64,000 bases of DNA from Saprospiraceae bacterium UBA1994 (GCA_002335865.1 DDCY01000033.1:1-64000); one strand, 5' to 3'; shown: positions 1-9,891, numbered from the stretch's first letter. Program-made: numbers and translations. The notes: generated by a model not told the origin, from the sequence alone.

Positions 1-1194
1 ATTTAAAAACTCCATCCCTGAAAGGTCAGTAGTATTTAATTCTGTTCCTTGATAGTTAAAATTAGGATAAGCTAAAACAACATCTCCTGTACCAGGATCA
101 TATGCAGGATCTACTAAGGTATGACCAGACTGACCCCAGTTTGGATCGTAGTTGGTCGCAATGTTAGTAGAGTAGTAGTCACCATATATAGAGACTACAT
201 CTGACTCAGGACATACTGGATCTGGTGCATTATCGGTAGGAGCTGTTTGAACTGGTGGAGAATACGTTTCTATTGGCCATGGAGTTTCAGCAGTTGAATT
301 TGATGATTCACCATCATTAACATTTGTACCACTAACAGTCCATTCTGCAATGTCAAACGTAGCTGAAGGACAGGAAACTGAACTGTCTCTGTAAGCCCAT
401 CCATCTAGATAATCCCAATCTTGTCCAGTACCATCTACATCGATAACACCATACAAGTCAATAACATCACCATTATAAAATAATTCTATAGCATCATCAC
501 CATTAATGCTGGCAGCACTTGAGGTGTAGTCAGGCTCAAAACCGAAATAATTATTAAAACTAACACTTTCGCTAGCAACATGGATATAATCACCAGCGGT
601 TGCCGGTACTGCTGGAAAAGTAAATTCTTGACCATCAGATCCACCTCCATTATTAGCAGATCCAAACCCAAACAAGCTAAGATCAGCTATATCTTCAATA
701 ACATAGAACTCTATAGCCTTAGGTACACCACCAGACAATGGACCATCAAAAACTCCCGTGATTAAAAGATCACAAGGCACACTTGCTGGACAAGTAGCAT
801 CAAATGGTATGCTTACATCGTTTGTTGATAATTGCCAGTTTCCTCCAAATGACTCCTTACTCCACAAAACATTGAGTAATACATCCGTCGGAGGAGTACC
901 AGTCCAGGTAAGAGTAACAAAATATACCCCTGATCCAGGTGCTGTTTCTTCTGCAGGATCTATTGCAGCTCCAGTCCCACCAATAACAATAAGTAGATCT
1001 ACTGCATCAGCATCAGCTGACTCTGCAGTTACCTGCATAGTATTAGCACTTGTATTTTCTATAGTTAAAAGGATTTCTGAGCCTGGATCACCAGCAAAAT
1101 GAAGTGTTGGGGTGCTACAATAGTCAGATTGTTGTCCAAGCACAGTAAATGCTACGAAACAAAAGATACTTGATAATAGTAAATTAACTTTCAT
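1..1194 (-). CDS. Secreted lamin-tail-like / CBM-like surface protein (C-terminus beyond the window)
   Basis: The frame is open for 398 codons from an ATG at 1194 to the window edge, so the C-terminus is missing. Residues 1-21 form a signal peptide (MKVNLLLSSIFCFVAFTVLG then Q). From about residue 140 (DLLITGVFDGP) to 290 the pattern PKAIEFYVIEDIADL, GDDAIELFYNG and WDYLDGWAYR resembles the lamin-tail-like domain of secreted bacterial nucleases and adhesins. From about residue 322 a second module begins (VVSIYGDYYS) and continues to YQGTELNTTDLSGMEF at the edge; such modules accompany secreted Bacteroidota glycosidases. I infer an exported protein, probably a type IX secretion substrate, but the deciding sorting tail is outside the window. 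The function is unknown. It is divergent from the giant protein at 1450. Confidence 0.8.
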   Translation of the reverse strand, partial: MKVNLLLSSIFCFVAFTVLGQQSDYCSTPTLHFAGDPGSEILLTIENTSANTMQVTAESADADAVDLLIVIGGTGAAIDPAEETAPGSGVYFVTLTWTGTPPTDVLLNVLWSKESFGGNWQLSTNDVSIPFDATCPASVPCDLLITGVFDGPLSGGVPKAIEFYVIEDIADLSLFGFGSANNGGGSDGQEFTFPAVPATAGDYIHVASESVSFNNYFGFEPDYTSSAASINGDDAIELFYNGDVIDLYGVIDVDGTGQDWDYLDGWAYRDSSVSCPSATFDIAEWTVSGTNVNDGESSNSTAETPWPIETYSPPVQTAPTDNAPDPVCPESDVVSIYGDYYSTNIATNYDPNWGQSGHTLVDPAYDPGTGDVVLAYPNFNYQGTELNTTDLSGMEFLN

Positions 1195-1398
1195 GAGTTT
1201 TGGGTTGGTTGCAAAAATTTCTAATAAATAAAAATATCACGCCTCCCCACAAACTCCTTATATAGTTAAGTTGTTGTATGATTAGTAGGTTCAAGCACCC
1301 CTTTTGAGAATAGGGCGAAGAAGAATTTACAGGTTGGTGTAAAATATTTCAATGTGCAATTTAGAAAAAAATACCATAACAAATGGAGAGTTTTCTAT

Positions 1399-1406
1399 TA
1401 AATTTG
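1399..1406 (+). promoter_or_regulatory. Candidate -7 box TAAATTTG upstream of the giant surface protein
   Basis: The octamer TAAATTTG matches the Bacteroidota -7 consensus TAnnTTTG and lies 44 bases before the first start codon of the downstream gene. No clear TTTG -33 element is visible at the expected distance, so this is a weak call. Confidence 0.35.
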
Positions 1407-1449
1407 CGAACTAAGTGTAATTTCGACACTTATTAAAATAAAGAGTGAT

Positions 1450-4400
1450 ATGTATCACTTTCGTAAACGAGCTTTTATGTCAAAATCATCTTCTATTATT
1501 TCTTTCTATTTGAGAATTTATTTTATTGCTCTTATTGGACTTCTTACCGTTTCTAATCTTGTAGCACAAGTGGAAGAACTACCTTGTCAAACTGAAGCAT
1601 CTGCTACCATCGATTTAGATCGAAAAGACTTTAATAATGGGTCTACAGTTATACATAGCCAAGCGAGTATGCATAATTTTACTTTACCCGAAAACACATT
1701 TGGAGATTGTAAATATATATCTAATGTTTCAATAGAAATTACAGCCAACAGCGTAGATTATGACTTTCCAGCTGGATGCAATCCTCCTGGTGTTTTTTAT
1801 TACAATATTGCACTAGGCTGTGAGGATTTCACCCCCGCATCTTGTAATACATCTAATTTAATAGGCGAGCCTAATACACCTAACTTTGTAGATCAGTCTT
1901 TTTCATACAATGGTCCTCCCGAAGATTTTCAGTTTGGAGATAATATATCAGTTGATATTGTGCCTGTTATGGACCAGGGAACTCCTTGTGGTCAAAATGC
2001 TCTTTCTGAAGAATATATCATTTTAGACTATGAAATATGTGTAACTGTTACTATATCTGAAGGTGATATCGATGATCCAATTGATCTCGGTATAGATTTG
2101 GAATCTTGTGCTGGAGGTACTAATTCATTATTTGGTGGTAATTATGACGATTGGTTATGGAGTAATGGACAAACAGCACAGAGTATTAATGTGGGACCAG
2201 GAGATTATTCAATTACGGTAACGGATAGTAATGGGTGTACTGATACTGATGAGATAACAATCGAAGCTTTTCCAGATGCTCCTATTACTTTTGATCCGGC
2301 TGATCCAATAGTGTGTGATAACGAATCGATCACAGTGAGCGTAGTAGAGGGCTCCTACGACTCTTACGATTGGAGTAATTCGGAAGAAGGACAAACTGTA
2401 AATCTTACACCAGGCACTTATGATGTCACTATTACGGATGATAATGATTGTACTACTGTAAATACTGTTACGGTAAGTTCAATACCGTCTCCAAATGCTG
2501 GAACTGACAACACTGAAACTATATGCGAAGGCGTTGAGTTTGATTTGAGTAATCTTGTAGAATCAGGTGCAGACGTAGATGGAGTATTTTCAGATCCAGC
2601 GGCAACAGGTTCCTTATCTGGATCTATTGTCAATACCTCGGGACTAGCGGACCAAACAATTGATTTTTTATATACCGTAGGTCTTCCTGGGGATTTATGC
2701 GGATCTGATGAAGCTACTTTTACATTGATAATAGAGGCACAAGCTGTCGCAGGAGCAGATAACTCTGAAACCGTTTGTGCAGAGATTATATTTGATCTTA
2801 ATGATCTAGTGGATGCTGCTGCAGATCTAGGAGGTACTTTCTCTGACCCTGGAGCAACGGGTGCTTTAGATGGATCTATGGTAAATACAACTGGGCTTGA
2901 GGGCCAAACGCTTGATTTTATATACGAAGTGGGTGATGGCACTGATGCTTGTGGAGTGGATCAGGCAACACTAACATTAATTATCGAAGATGCTCCCAAT
3001 GCTGGTATTGATAATTCTGCGGAAGTATGTGAACAAGATTTTTTCGATTTAAACGACTTATTGGATATAAATGCAGATGCCGATGGAGTATTTTTAGATG
3101 TAGCAGCTACAGGTTCTCTTTCTGGCTCGACAGTAAATACACTTGGCTTAGGTGGGCTTACAATTGATTATGTTTATCAGGTGGGAGATGCAGCAGATCC
3201 ATGCGGTGTTGATGAAGCAACCTTAACTTTAGTAATAGGAGTTCTTTCTGAAGCTGGTCAAGATAATGTGTCGACGGTATGTGATGGTGAATTATTTGAT
3301 TTGAATGATATATTGGGTAGTGATGCCGATTTAGGTGGTGTATATCTAGATCCAAGTGATTTAGGAATTCTCAATGGCTCGATTGTAAACACAACTGGGT
3401 TGGAAGGACAGACTATTGATTTTATATATGAAGTTGGTTTTCCTGGTGATATATGTGGAATTGATCAAGCTTCGTTGGTTATTATTGTAGAATCTACTGT
3501 ACAAGCCGGTGAGGATAATTTTACAACCGTTTGTGAAGGCAATACTTTTGATCTCAATGATTTGTTGGACGCATCTGCAAGTCCAGGGGGCATTTTTTTA
3601 GATCCAACATCTTCAGGAGTTTTATCTGGTTCTATTGTCAATACTTCAGGATTAGCTGGCCAAACAATTGGATTTATATATCAAGTGGGTCAATCATCAG
3701 ATCCTTGCGGCATGGATGAGTCAATACTAACAATTACGGTTGATTTTTCATTATCAGCAGGTGACGATTCAATGGAAACTATATGTATTGCAGGTGTAAT
3801 TAATTTAGATGATTTTCTTGCCAACGCAGATTTTGGCGGAGTCTATAATGATATCGATCTTAGTGGAGGGTTGAATGGAAACTTGTTAAATACTGATGCC
3901 ATATCTCCTGGACAATACATCTATCAATATATAGTTGGTGATGGAATTACTTGTCCTTTTGACACAGCTAATATTACCATCCTATTCAATGCGATTCCAG
4001 AAGGAGTATTTGAAATTGATACAGTAGAACTCTGTTATGATATATGTCAAGAGATTAATATATCGGTAATAGGAGGGAGTCCATTTACTTACGACTTATC
4101 TGCAGAAAATCAGAGTGGAACACCGCCAGCCACAACTACATTATCGAGTTCTACCAACGATTTTTCTGTATATCTATGTAATGATCAATCACAAATTGCA
4201 TTTTCAAATGACACACTAAATTTTGGCAATTTAGACTCTTTGCTATTGACTATAGAAAATGTGCAAGGAGATTTATGTAGCTCCGAAACAATAGATTCAT
4301 TGTGGATCACTTCGCTTCCTGCCAACGTGTTCCAATTGGATACTTCCATATGTATTTTTGATACATTGTTCATTGATGATTTAGAATTGTTTTTTGGAAA

Positions 4401-6849
4401 TTCATCTTTTATAGATACCATCAACGGAATAGAATGTGACAGTTTTATTAACATCAATGTTTCCTTTGAAAATGTAGATACAAGCTACATACTAGAGACA
4501 ATATGTCCAGGGGATTCCACCAATTACTTCTCTACTTGGTTCACAGAAGCAAACCCTTTTGAAGAAATTACCATCAACACCCAAAGTGGTTGTGATAGTT
4601 TGGTCATTGTAGATATATCATTCTTCCCTCAGGTAGATTCATTGATCAACCCCCTATTATGTGAAGGTGACTTTATTATTGTCAATACTGTAACTTATGA
4701 TGAATCTAATCCTTTTGGTCAGGAAGTATTGATCGGTGCTTCTTCGAATGGATGTGATAGTCTAGTCAATATAGATTTACAGTTTAGTAATGGCATAAAT
4801 ATAATGCGGACAGACACTTTATGTGAAGGTGGATCCATTGTAATAGGTGGTACTATATTCGATACAACTAACAATCCGAATCAACTCATTATTCCTGGTA
4901 TCAATTGTGATACTACTTTTGATATAAATCTAACTTTTGTCGCTCCATCTATGAATGTAATTGATGGTATTTATTGTGCTAATTTTGACACCATAGTCAA
5001 TGGAGTATTATACGATTTTGATAATCCATCAGACGTAGAAACGATTGTTGGAGGAAGCTCTTTCGGTTGTGATAGTATTATTACTATTAATCTAAATTTT
5101 GCATCTCCATCACAAAATATTATTGACGGTATTTATTGCAGTGATTTCGATACATTGGTAAATGGTATCTTATACAACTTTAACAACCCGTCAGATACAG
5201 AGACTATCGTAGGAGGTAGTTATTTGGGTTGCGATAGTATTATTACAATAGACCTAAACTACTATCCTGTAGCTCAAAATATTCTCGATACCACTATCTG
5301 TAATAATGAGAGTTTTATCATTAATGGTGTTACTTATGATCAAGACAATTTGTCTGGTACCGAAACTATGATTAATCAAAATGGATGTGACAGTACTATA
5401 GTAATATCAGTCTCACTATATGACACTTTTGAAGACAATCAATCTCTGACTATTTGCGAGGGTGACAGTACTTTTTTGATGGGTGCATGGCAACTATTAG
5501 CAGGTACTTATCTGGATACACTTACCACAAACTCTGGTTGCGACAGTGTTATTATCAGCACTCTAACTTTAATGCCTTGTAGTGTTGATATCAATGTAAA
5601 TTCAATAGGAAACAATTGTGTAGGCGGAAATTTGGGCTTAATAGATATCGAAGTAATATCACAAATTTCATTACCCTATAGCATTGTAATAGAAGAACTT
5701 TCCACTGGATCCCAAGCCACTATTAATGTAAGTGTAGAGCAAAATAATTATCAATTTGAAAACCTAAATTCTGGCTCATACGAAGTTTCTATTATAGAAA
5801 ATGATGGTACAGTTATTTTCACAACAACCGAAGTGATAAATGATTTATTTGATGCCTTAACTGGATCATGGAATTTAATCGAAACTATAATTTGCAACGG
5901 CGAATTGGCTCAGTTGGAATTTGTACCAACTGGTGGATTACCAAACTACAATTATACTTGGAGCAATACAAATCTTGGAAATGCTTCGATAATTGATCAA
6001 GTGCCAAGTGGCGCTTACTCCATAACTATAAGCGACATGAATGGCTGTACGTTTGACAGCTCATTCACTATTGATGAGCCCACTCCTATTACATATGATC
6101 TTCAATCTACAAATATTTCATGCATTGGTCTTGAGAGTGGAGATATTACTATCGAAAACATTCAGGGTGGTACATCTCCTTACAGTGTCTTGATTGATAA
6201 CGTAATCATAAATGAGTTTTTTATAAACTCACTTTCTGAAGGTCAATATACTATTGAAATATTAGATGATAATGGATGTATCAGTATAAGTAATCAAGTA
6301 AATATCACTGGATCCACTTCAGTAACTTTAGCAGATTACACATTGACACATAATATTACCGAAGGCAATTCAGTTCTCCTTGATGGAGAGTTTTTTGAAA
6401 ATAATCTTTCTTTCGAATGGTCACCAAATTCTACTCTAAGTTGTATCGATTGTATGGAGCCAATAGCTTCTCCATCTACGACTACAATATATGAATTAAC
6501 AGTTACCAATGAAGATGGCTGCGAACAAATAATAAATATCACAGTTATTATATCACCTAATGTAATAATACAAGTATTTCCTAATATTTTTTCTCCTAAT
6601 GGAGATGGTTCAAATGATGAATTTCTACTGACCTTTGAAAATGAATTGACGACTAAAATAGAACTTATTGTATTCGATCGATGGGGAAATCAATTGCATA
6701 ATTCTATAAGTTCTGATGGTACTATTATGTGGAACGGGTCAAGCAATGGAAGGGATTTGAATCCTGGAGTATATATCTATCAGTTGACTATAGATTATAT
6801 TGATGGAACTTCTGAGACCATTGTAAACGATCTTACTCTAATCAAATAG
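1450..6849 (+). CDS. Giant repeat-containing surface protein with gliding-motility C-terminal domain
   Basis: This 1799-residue protein is predicted to be exported and fixed to the cell surface. An N-terminal hydrophobic segment ending at VAQ is a signal peptide; the Met at 1477 (MSKSSS) is an equally good start and gives a tidier one. After a beta-rich N-terminal region come six 84-residue repeats (about residues 350-855), then eight Cys-Asp-Ser repeats of roughly 52 residues (about 960-1376), then two SprB-like repeats (GAYSITISDMNGC, EGQYTIEILDDNGC). The last 90 residues (VFPNIFSPNGDGSNDEF, FDRWGNQL, NPGVYIYQL) are the gliding-motility-associated domain that acts as a type B sorting signal for type IX secretion. 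The role is probably adhesion or gliding; the ligand is unknown. It has no obvious operon partner. Confidence 0.9.
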   Translation: MYHFRKRAFMSKSSSIISFYLRIYFIALIGLLTVSNLVAQVEELPCQTEASATIDLDRKDFNNGSTVIHSQASMHNFTLPENTFGDCKYISNVSIEITANSVDYDFPAGCNPPGVFYYNIALGCEDFTPASCNTSNLIGEPNTPNFVDQSFSYNGPPEDFQFGDNISVDIVPVMDQGTPCGQNALSEEYIILDYEICVTVTISEGDIDDPIDLGIDLESCAGGTNSLFGGNYDDWLWSNGQTAQSINVGPGDYSITVTDSNGCTDTDEITIEAFPDAPITFDPADPIVCDNESITVSVVEGSYDSYDWSNSEEGQTVNLTPGTYDVTITDDNDCTTVNTVTVSSIPSPNAGTDNTETICEGVEFDLSNLVESGADVDGVFSDPAATGSLSGSIVNTSGLADQTIDFLYTVGLPGDLCGSDEATFTLIIEAQAVAGADNSETVCAEIIFDLNDLVDAAADLGGTFSDPGATGALDGSMVNTTGLEGQTLDFIYEVGDGTDACGVDQATLTLIIEDAPNAGIDNSAEVCEQDFFDLNDLLDINADADGVFLDVAATGSLSGSTVNTLGLGGLTIDYVYQVGDAADPCGVDEATLTLVIGVLSEAGQDNVSTVCDGELFDLNDILGSDADLGGVYLDPSDLGILNGSIVNTTGLEGQTIDFIYEVGFPGDICGIDQASLVIIVESTVQAGEDNFTTVCEGNTFDLNDLLDASASPGGIFLDPTSSGVLSGSIVNTSGLAGQTIGFIYQVGQSSDPCGMDESILTITVDFSLSAGDDSMETICIAGVINLDDFLANADFGGVYNDIDLSGGLNGNLLNTDAISPGQYIYQYIVGDGITCPFDTANITILFNAIPEGVFEIDTVELCYDICQEINISVIGGSPFTYDLSAENQSGTPPATTTLSSSTNDFSVYLCNDQSQIAFSNDTLNFGNLDSLLLTIENVQGDLCSSETIDSLWITSLPANVFQLDTSICIFDTLFIDDLELFFGNSSFIDTINGIECDSFININVSFENVDTSYILETICPGDSTNYFSTWFTEANPFEEITINTQSGCDSLVIVDISFFPQVDSLINPLLCEGDFIIVNTVTYDESNPFGQEVLIGASSNGCDSLVNIDLQFSNGINIMRTDTLCEGGSIVIGGTIFDTTNNPNQLIIPGINCDTTFDINLTFVAPSMNVIDGIYCANFDTIVNGVLYDFDNPSDVETIVGGSSFGCDSIITINLNFASPSQNIIDGIYCSDFDTLVNGILYNFNNPSDTETIVGGSYLGCDSIITIDLNYYPVAQNILDTTICNNESFIINGVTYDQDNLSGTETMINQNGCDSTIVISVSLYDTFEDNQSLTICEGDSTFLMGAWQLLAGTYLDTLTTNSGCDSVIISTLTLMPCSVDINVNSIGNNCVGGNLGLIDIEVISQISLPYSIVIEELSTGSQATINVSVEQNNYQFENLNSGSYEVSIIENDGTVIFTTTEVINDLFDALTGSWNLIETIICNGELAQLEFVPTGGLPNYNYTWSNTNLGNASIIDQVPSGAYSITISDMNGCTFDSSFTIDEPTPITYDLQSTNISCIGLESGDITIENIQGGTSPYSVLIDNVIINEFFINSLSEGQYTIEILDDNGCISISNQVNITGSTSVTLADYTLTHNITEGNSVLLDGEFFENNLSFEWSPNSTLSCIDCMEPIASPSTTTIYELTVTNEDGCEQIINITVIISPNVIIQVFPNIFSPNGDGSNDEFLLTFENELTTKIELIVFDRWGNQLHNSISSDGTIMWNGSSNGRDLNPGVYIYQLTIDYIDGTSETIVNDLTLIK
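2497..4008 (+). repeat. Six tandem 252-bp (84-residue) coding repeats
   Basis: Units begin at 2497, 2749, 3001, 3253, 3505 and 3757, each exactly 252 bases apart. Each starts with AG-x-DN or AGDDS, then ETxC, FDLNDLL, GGxFxDP, GxLxGSxVNTxGL, QTIDFIYxVG and C-G-x-DxAxLTL. The period is exact but the copies differ at many codons, so the array is old and its length is conserved. The last unit is the most divergent. Confidence 0.9.
4336..5577 (+). repeat. Eight tandem GCDS-type coding repeats of about 52 residues
   Basis: Units share a Cys near the start (for example TICPGDS, LLCEGDF, IYCANFD), a short NGVxYDxxNPS stretch and a closing GCDSIITIDLNF motif. Units six and seven are 162 bases apart and nearly identical in protein (VNGVLYDFDNPSD against VNGILYNFNNPSD), which suggests a recent duplication. 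This array is unrelated in sequence to the 84-residue array before it. Confidence 0.8.
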
Positions 6850-6883
6850 AAGACTTGAATTATTAAGATTTACATTTATAAAA

Positions 6884-7483
6884 CTACTTCACGATAAACG
6901 GTATACGAATAGTACTTTTATTTAATCCAATCATCGCATTGAAAAGACATATTTTTTCATATTTATCAATATCTACAACTGAAATATCTGCTTCTAGTAT
7001 TTTACCCTGATCAATCAATTGTTGTCTGCGAGTTCCATTCAACAGACAAGTTAAAGGCGTATACCAAACACCATCTTTAAGTAGGGCTATGTTGCCATAA
7101 GAGCTATCGGTAAGCATTCTATCTTTCACCATGATGATGTCATCACAATTACCTCGTTGTGCATATAACTCTTTGATATGATTGCGATCCAAATACTTGT
7201 ATTGATAATCTATTAAGTTGCTCTCTACAAGCTTCAATGATTTTATGATATACGGCGAGTAAGAAGTATATGTAATTTCCTGAACATCTTCCTTATACAC
7301 TATTCTACACTTGACTAATCCCTGACGAAGGTCGTTAGGGATTTCAATATACTTACGAAGTGGTATGGGTGTTATATCTTTTGAAATAAGTGCTACCCTA
7401 CTTCGCTGCATACGATTTTCATGTCTCCGAAGATTATAAATACAACCATTGAATATCTTTATACTTTCAATGAGTAGGGACAT
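6884..7483 (-). CDS. pabC: Aminotransferase class IV family protein, probable 4-amino-4-deoxychorismate lyase
   Basis: This 199-residue protein is likely the PLP enzyme that splits 4-amino-4-deoxychorismate into 4-aminobenzoate and pyruvate for folate synthesis. It has the fold-type IV pattern: an N-terminal RRHENRMQRSR segment, YQYKYLDRN with the probable PLP lysine, GNCDDIIMVKDRMLTDSSYGN, and TPLTCLLNGTRRQ. At about 200 residues it is shorter than Escherichia coli PabC (about 270), as is common in Bacteroidota, where the N-terminal domain is reduced. Its start overlaps the end of pabB by 17 bases, which supports one operon and one pathway. A branched-chain or D-amino-acid aminotransferase role is less likely in this context. 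Confidence 0.8.
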   Translation of the reverse strand: MSLLIESIKIFNGCIYNLRRHENRMQRSRVALISKDITPIPLRKYIEIPNDLRQGLVKCRIVYKEDVQEITYTSYSPYIIKSLKLVESNLIDYQYKYLDRNHIKELYAQRGNCDDIIMVKDRMLTDSSYGNIALLKDGVWYTPLTCLLNGTRRQQLIDQGKILEADISVVDIDKYEKICLFNAMIGLNKSTIRIPFIVK

Positions 7484-8450
7484 ATATTTTATCTATTAGT
7501 TCTTGATATTCGGTTTCGAGATTACTCATTGCGGTAATACCACCACCACTACGATATTGGAGTGAGCCATCTGCTATTTGCTCTATATATCTGATCATCA
7601 CACCTGAGTCAAGAGTCTCTCCATCATAGATACCAAATACACCTGTATAGTATCCGCGATCATATAACTCAGCTTCTCTAATAATCTCTAATGTTTTTGG
7701 CTTAGGTGCACCACTGATACTTCCTGCTGGAAGCAATGTAAATAATATCGAACCCAGTCGATCATGAAAATTACTAGATAGTTTTCCTCGGATCTCAGAA
7801 CTCACTTGATGGAGCTTATTTACATTAGTCTTAATTGTATCAATATATCTAAATTTTGTCACTCGGACTTCCTTAGCTACCATGCTCAGGTCATTTCGGA
7901 TAAGATCTACTATAGTACTATGTTCAGCTATCTCCTTCTTATCGTTAAGTATATGTAGATCTGCACCCATCGCTTCTGCATCTATTGTCCCTTTCATAGG
8001 ATAAGAGTAAATGTAATCATCCTTAATTTGAACAAATATCTCTGGGGAAAATACTACTAATTCATCCTTGAGGTATAGCTTATATTTAGCTTCACTACGA
8101 TGGTATACATCTTCTAAAGATAGCTCAGTATCTACTTGAGACGGGAATGCCAAATTGAGTAAAAATGTATTTCCATATTGAAGGTGTCCTTGTACTCTTG
8201 CGAAAGCTTTAGTATACTCTTGTTTACTTACAGGATTAGGCTCAAATCGAAAAAATACAGAATCTGCCTCGTTTGCCTTCCTATTTGACACACCATTGAG
8301 ATCATACCATATATGGTCCGGCAATTCATCTAAGGGATAGATGATTGGCTTTTTCATCTCAAAATCTATCATAAAGAAAAAAGGAATTCGCTTAGTTCCA
8401 AGTTTATTTATTTTTTCGATGCTTTCTTGTATGAGTTTTGTTTGGGTCAT
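7467..8450 (-). CDS. pabB: Aminodeoxychorismate synthase component I
   Basis: The enzyme aminates chorismate to 4-amino-4-deoxychorismate using ammonia from a glutaminase partner, the first step of the 4-aminobenzoate branch of folate synthesis. The 327-residue chain is the chorismate-binding domain alone, lacking most of the N-terminal domain of full-length PabB (about 450). Diagnostic motifs are HSTIVDLIRNDLSMVA, GSISGAPKPKTLEIIREAE and RGYYTGVFGIYDG, with RSGGGITAMS near the end. It heads a two-gene operon with pabC. No pabA glutaminase is nearby. Anthranilate synthase (TrpE) is a related alternative, but the pabC overlap argues for PabB. Confidence 0.88.
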   Translation of the reverse strand: MTQTKLIQESIEKINKLGTKRIPFFFMIDFEMKKPIIYPLDELPDHIWYDLNGVSNRKANEADSVFFRFEPNPVSKQEYTKAFARVQGHLQYGNTFLLNLAFPSQVDTELSLEDVYHRSEAKYKLYLKDELVVFSPEIFVQIKDDYIYSYPMKGTIDAEAMGADLHILNDKKEIAEHSTIVDLIRNDLSMVAKEVRVTKFRYIDTIKTNVNKLHQVSSEIRGKLSSNFHDRLGSILFTLLPAGSISGAPKPKTLEIIREAELYDRGYYTGVFGIYDGETLDSGVMIRYIEQIADGSLQYRSGGGITAMSNLETEYQELIDKIYVPTH

Positions 8451-8519
8451 GCAGTTACAAAGATGATGTTTCTTTTTTGTTTTAAGACATCCGTGTCGTA
8501 ATAAATGCAGCTGCTGAAA

Positions 8520-9102
8520 TCAACATTTAAGACTTATATGCAACATTACTAATAATTTACTTACATCTTGGAGATAGAATGTAGTATAATTGCCCATAGC
8601 CTCAAGCCTAAAAATCTCACTAAAAACCTACTATTTGTATCTTGTCAGAGGTATGCAGAGCAAGTTTAGTCGATGGTTTATTGTCTCCTTCCATTTGCTC
8701 TTTCACCAGCAAAATTTGTTCTTTTTGTGTTTTGCCCTGTTTGATGACTTTTTCTACTGTTTTCCTGAGTAAGTCTGGATCGACTGGCTTCATAATATAA
8801 TCTACTGCCTCATACTGAAATGCTTTGATCGCATATTCATTACTTGCAGTCACAAAAATCACCTTACTATTGAGATCTGTTGGTATATCTAACACATTGA
8901 ACCCATCTCTATCTTGCATTTCTATACCTAGAAAAACGATAACTGATTTAGTATCCTTTGCTAGTTTTATACCTTGGACAACACCGTCTGCCTAACCTAT
9001 TATTTGTGTGCCAGGAAGCGTATCACTGATTTCTAGACGAAGAGTGGCTCTAGCCAATTTCATGTCGTCGATAATGATGGTTGTATGTCTTTTTTCTATC
9101 AT
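8520..9102 (-). pseudogene. Decayed LytTR-family response regulator
   Basis: From an ATG at 9102 the frame reads as a response-regulator receiver (HTTIIIDDMKLARATLRLE), then hits TAG at 8994-8992 in the middle of IIG-stop-ADGVVQG. Downstream, FLGIEMQD has Gly where the phospho-accepting Asp should be. The rest of the receiver is intact (VIFVTASNEYAIKAFQYEA, VDYIMKPVD). Near 8627 the frame breaks, and the LytTR DNA-binding domain resumes in another frame as SEIFRLEAMGNYTTFYLQD before ending early at 8520. One nonsense change, one lost active-site residue, one frameshift and a truncated output domain make a pseudogene the best reading. It lies just downstream of the OmpR-type regulator. Confidence 0.85.
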
Positions 9103-9192
9103 TTATTCTTAAAAGACTAGTTCGTTTGTTAAATAGGTAATTAAGTAAATGCGGCACTTCACTTTCTATTGTAAAATTTATTTTTTTAGACT

Positions 9193-9891
9193 TTAATCTA
9201 TAACTTCTTCTTCTAAAAGTCTGAACCCTACTCCGTGTACGTTCTCTATCTTAAGACTTGAATCTGGACGCAAATATTTTCTTATACGACTAATAAAAAC
9301 ATCCATACTTCGTCCTAAAAAATAATCATTTTCTCCCCAAATTTTCTTTAGTACATTCTCTCTAGTGAGTGTGTTATTCTTGTTGTCCAGCAAAAGCTTA
9401 AGTAGGTCAGCTTCCTTTTGTGTAAGATTTATAGAGCCATCTTCAGAATGCAGCTTAAGATTACGATGATCAAAGGTAAACTTACCAAGCGCAGTATTAT
9501 TTGTAGCAGGTTGATTGACAAATTTCCTTTTGAGAAAAATTTCTATTTTTAATATTAGCTCTTCTATACTAAATGGCTTAGTAATATAGTCATCTGCACC
9601 TAACTTAAGTCCGTGTATTCTATCTTCCTTGAGTGACTTGGCGGTAAGGAATAGTATTGGCGTTTCTATATCAGACTTACGTATATTACTCGCAAGTGTA
9701 TAGCCGTCCATCTCTGGTAGCATCACATCCAGAATACATAAATCAAAGTTGTACTTAGTAAAGTGATCCAATGCAGATTTACCATCCGCAAAATGTACTA
9801 CATTATATCCATTTAATTCTAGGTTATCTTTAGTAACAAAACTAAGTGTCTCATCATCTTCTACATATAGTATAGTTGCTTTTTCGCTCAT
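9193..9891 (-). CDS. OmpR/PhoB-family response regulator
   Basis: This 232-residue transcription factor has a receiver domain (residues 1-120; acidic pocket EDD at 11-13, phospho-acceptor Asp55 in LCILDVMLPEMDG, switch Thr and Lys in LFLTAKS and ITKPFS) and a C-terminal winged helix (LTQKEADLLKLLLDNKN, RSMDVFISRIRKYL, IENVHGVGFRLL). It should be phosphorylated by the histidine kinase encoded 117 bases upstream on the same strand. The regulon cannot be read from the sequence. All catalytic positions are present, in contrast to the decayed regulator next door. Confidence 0.93.
   Translation of the reverse strand: MSEKATILYVEDDETLSFVTKDNLELNGYNVVHFADGKSALDHFTKYNFDLCILDVMLPEMDGYTLASNIRKSDIETPILFLTAKSLKEDRIHGLKLGADDYITKPFSIEELILKIEIFLKRKFVNQPATNNTALGKFTFDHRNLKLHSEDGSINLTQKEADLLKLLLDNKNNTLTRENVLKKIWGENDYFLGRSMDVFISRIRKYLRPDSSLKIENVHGVGFRLLEEEVID

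Noticed and set aside
758..1102. Plus-strand frame of 114 codons
   Set aside because: It is the antisense of the secreted protein running from 1194 to the window edge, which has a signal peptide and recognisable domains.
2418..2942. Minus-strand frame of 174 codons inside the giant surface protein
   Set aside because: Its Ser/Pro/Thr-rich text is the mirror of the 84-residue repeats and has no features of its own.
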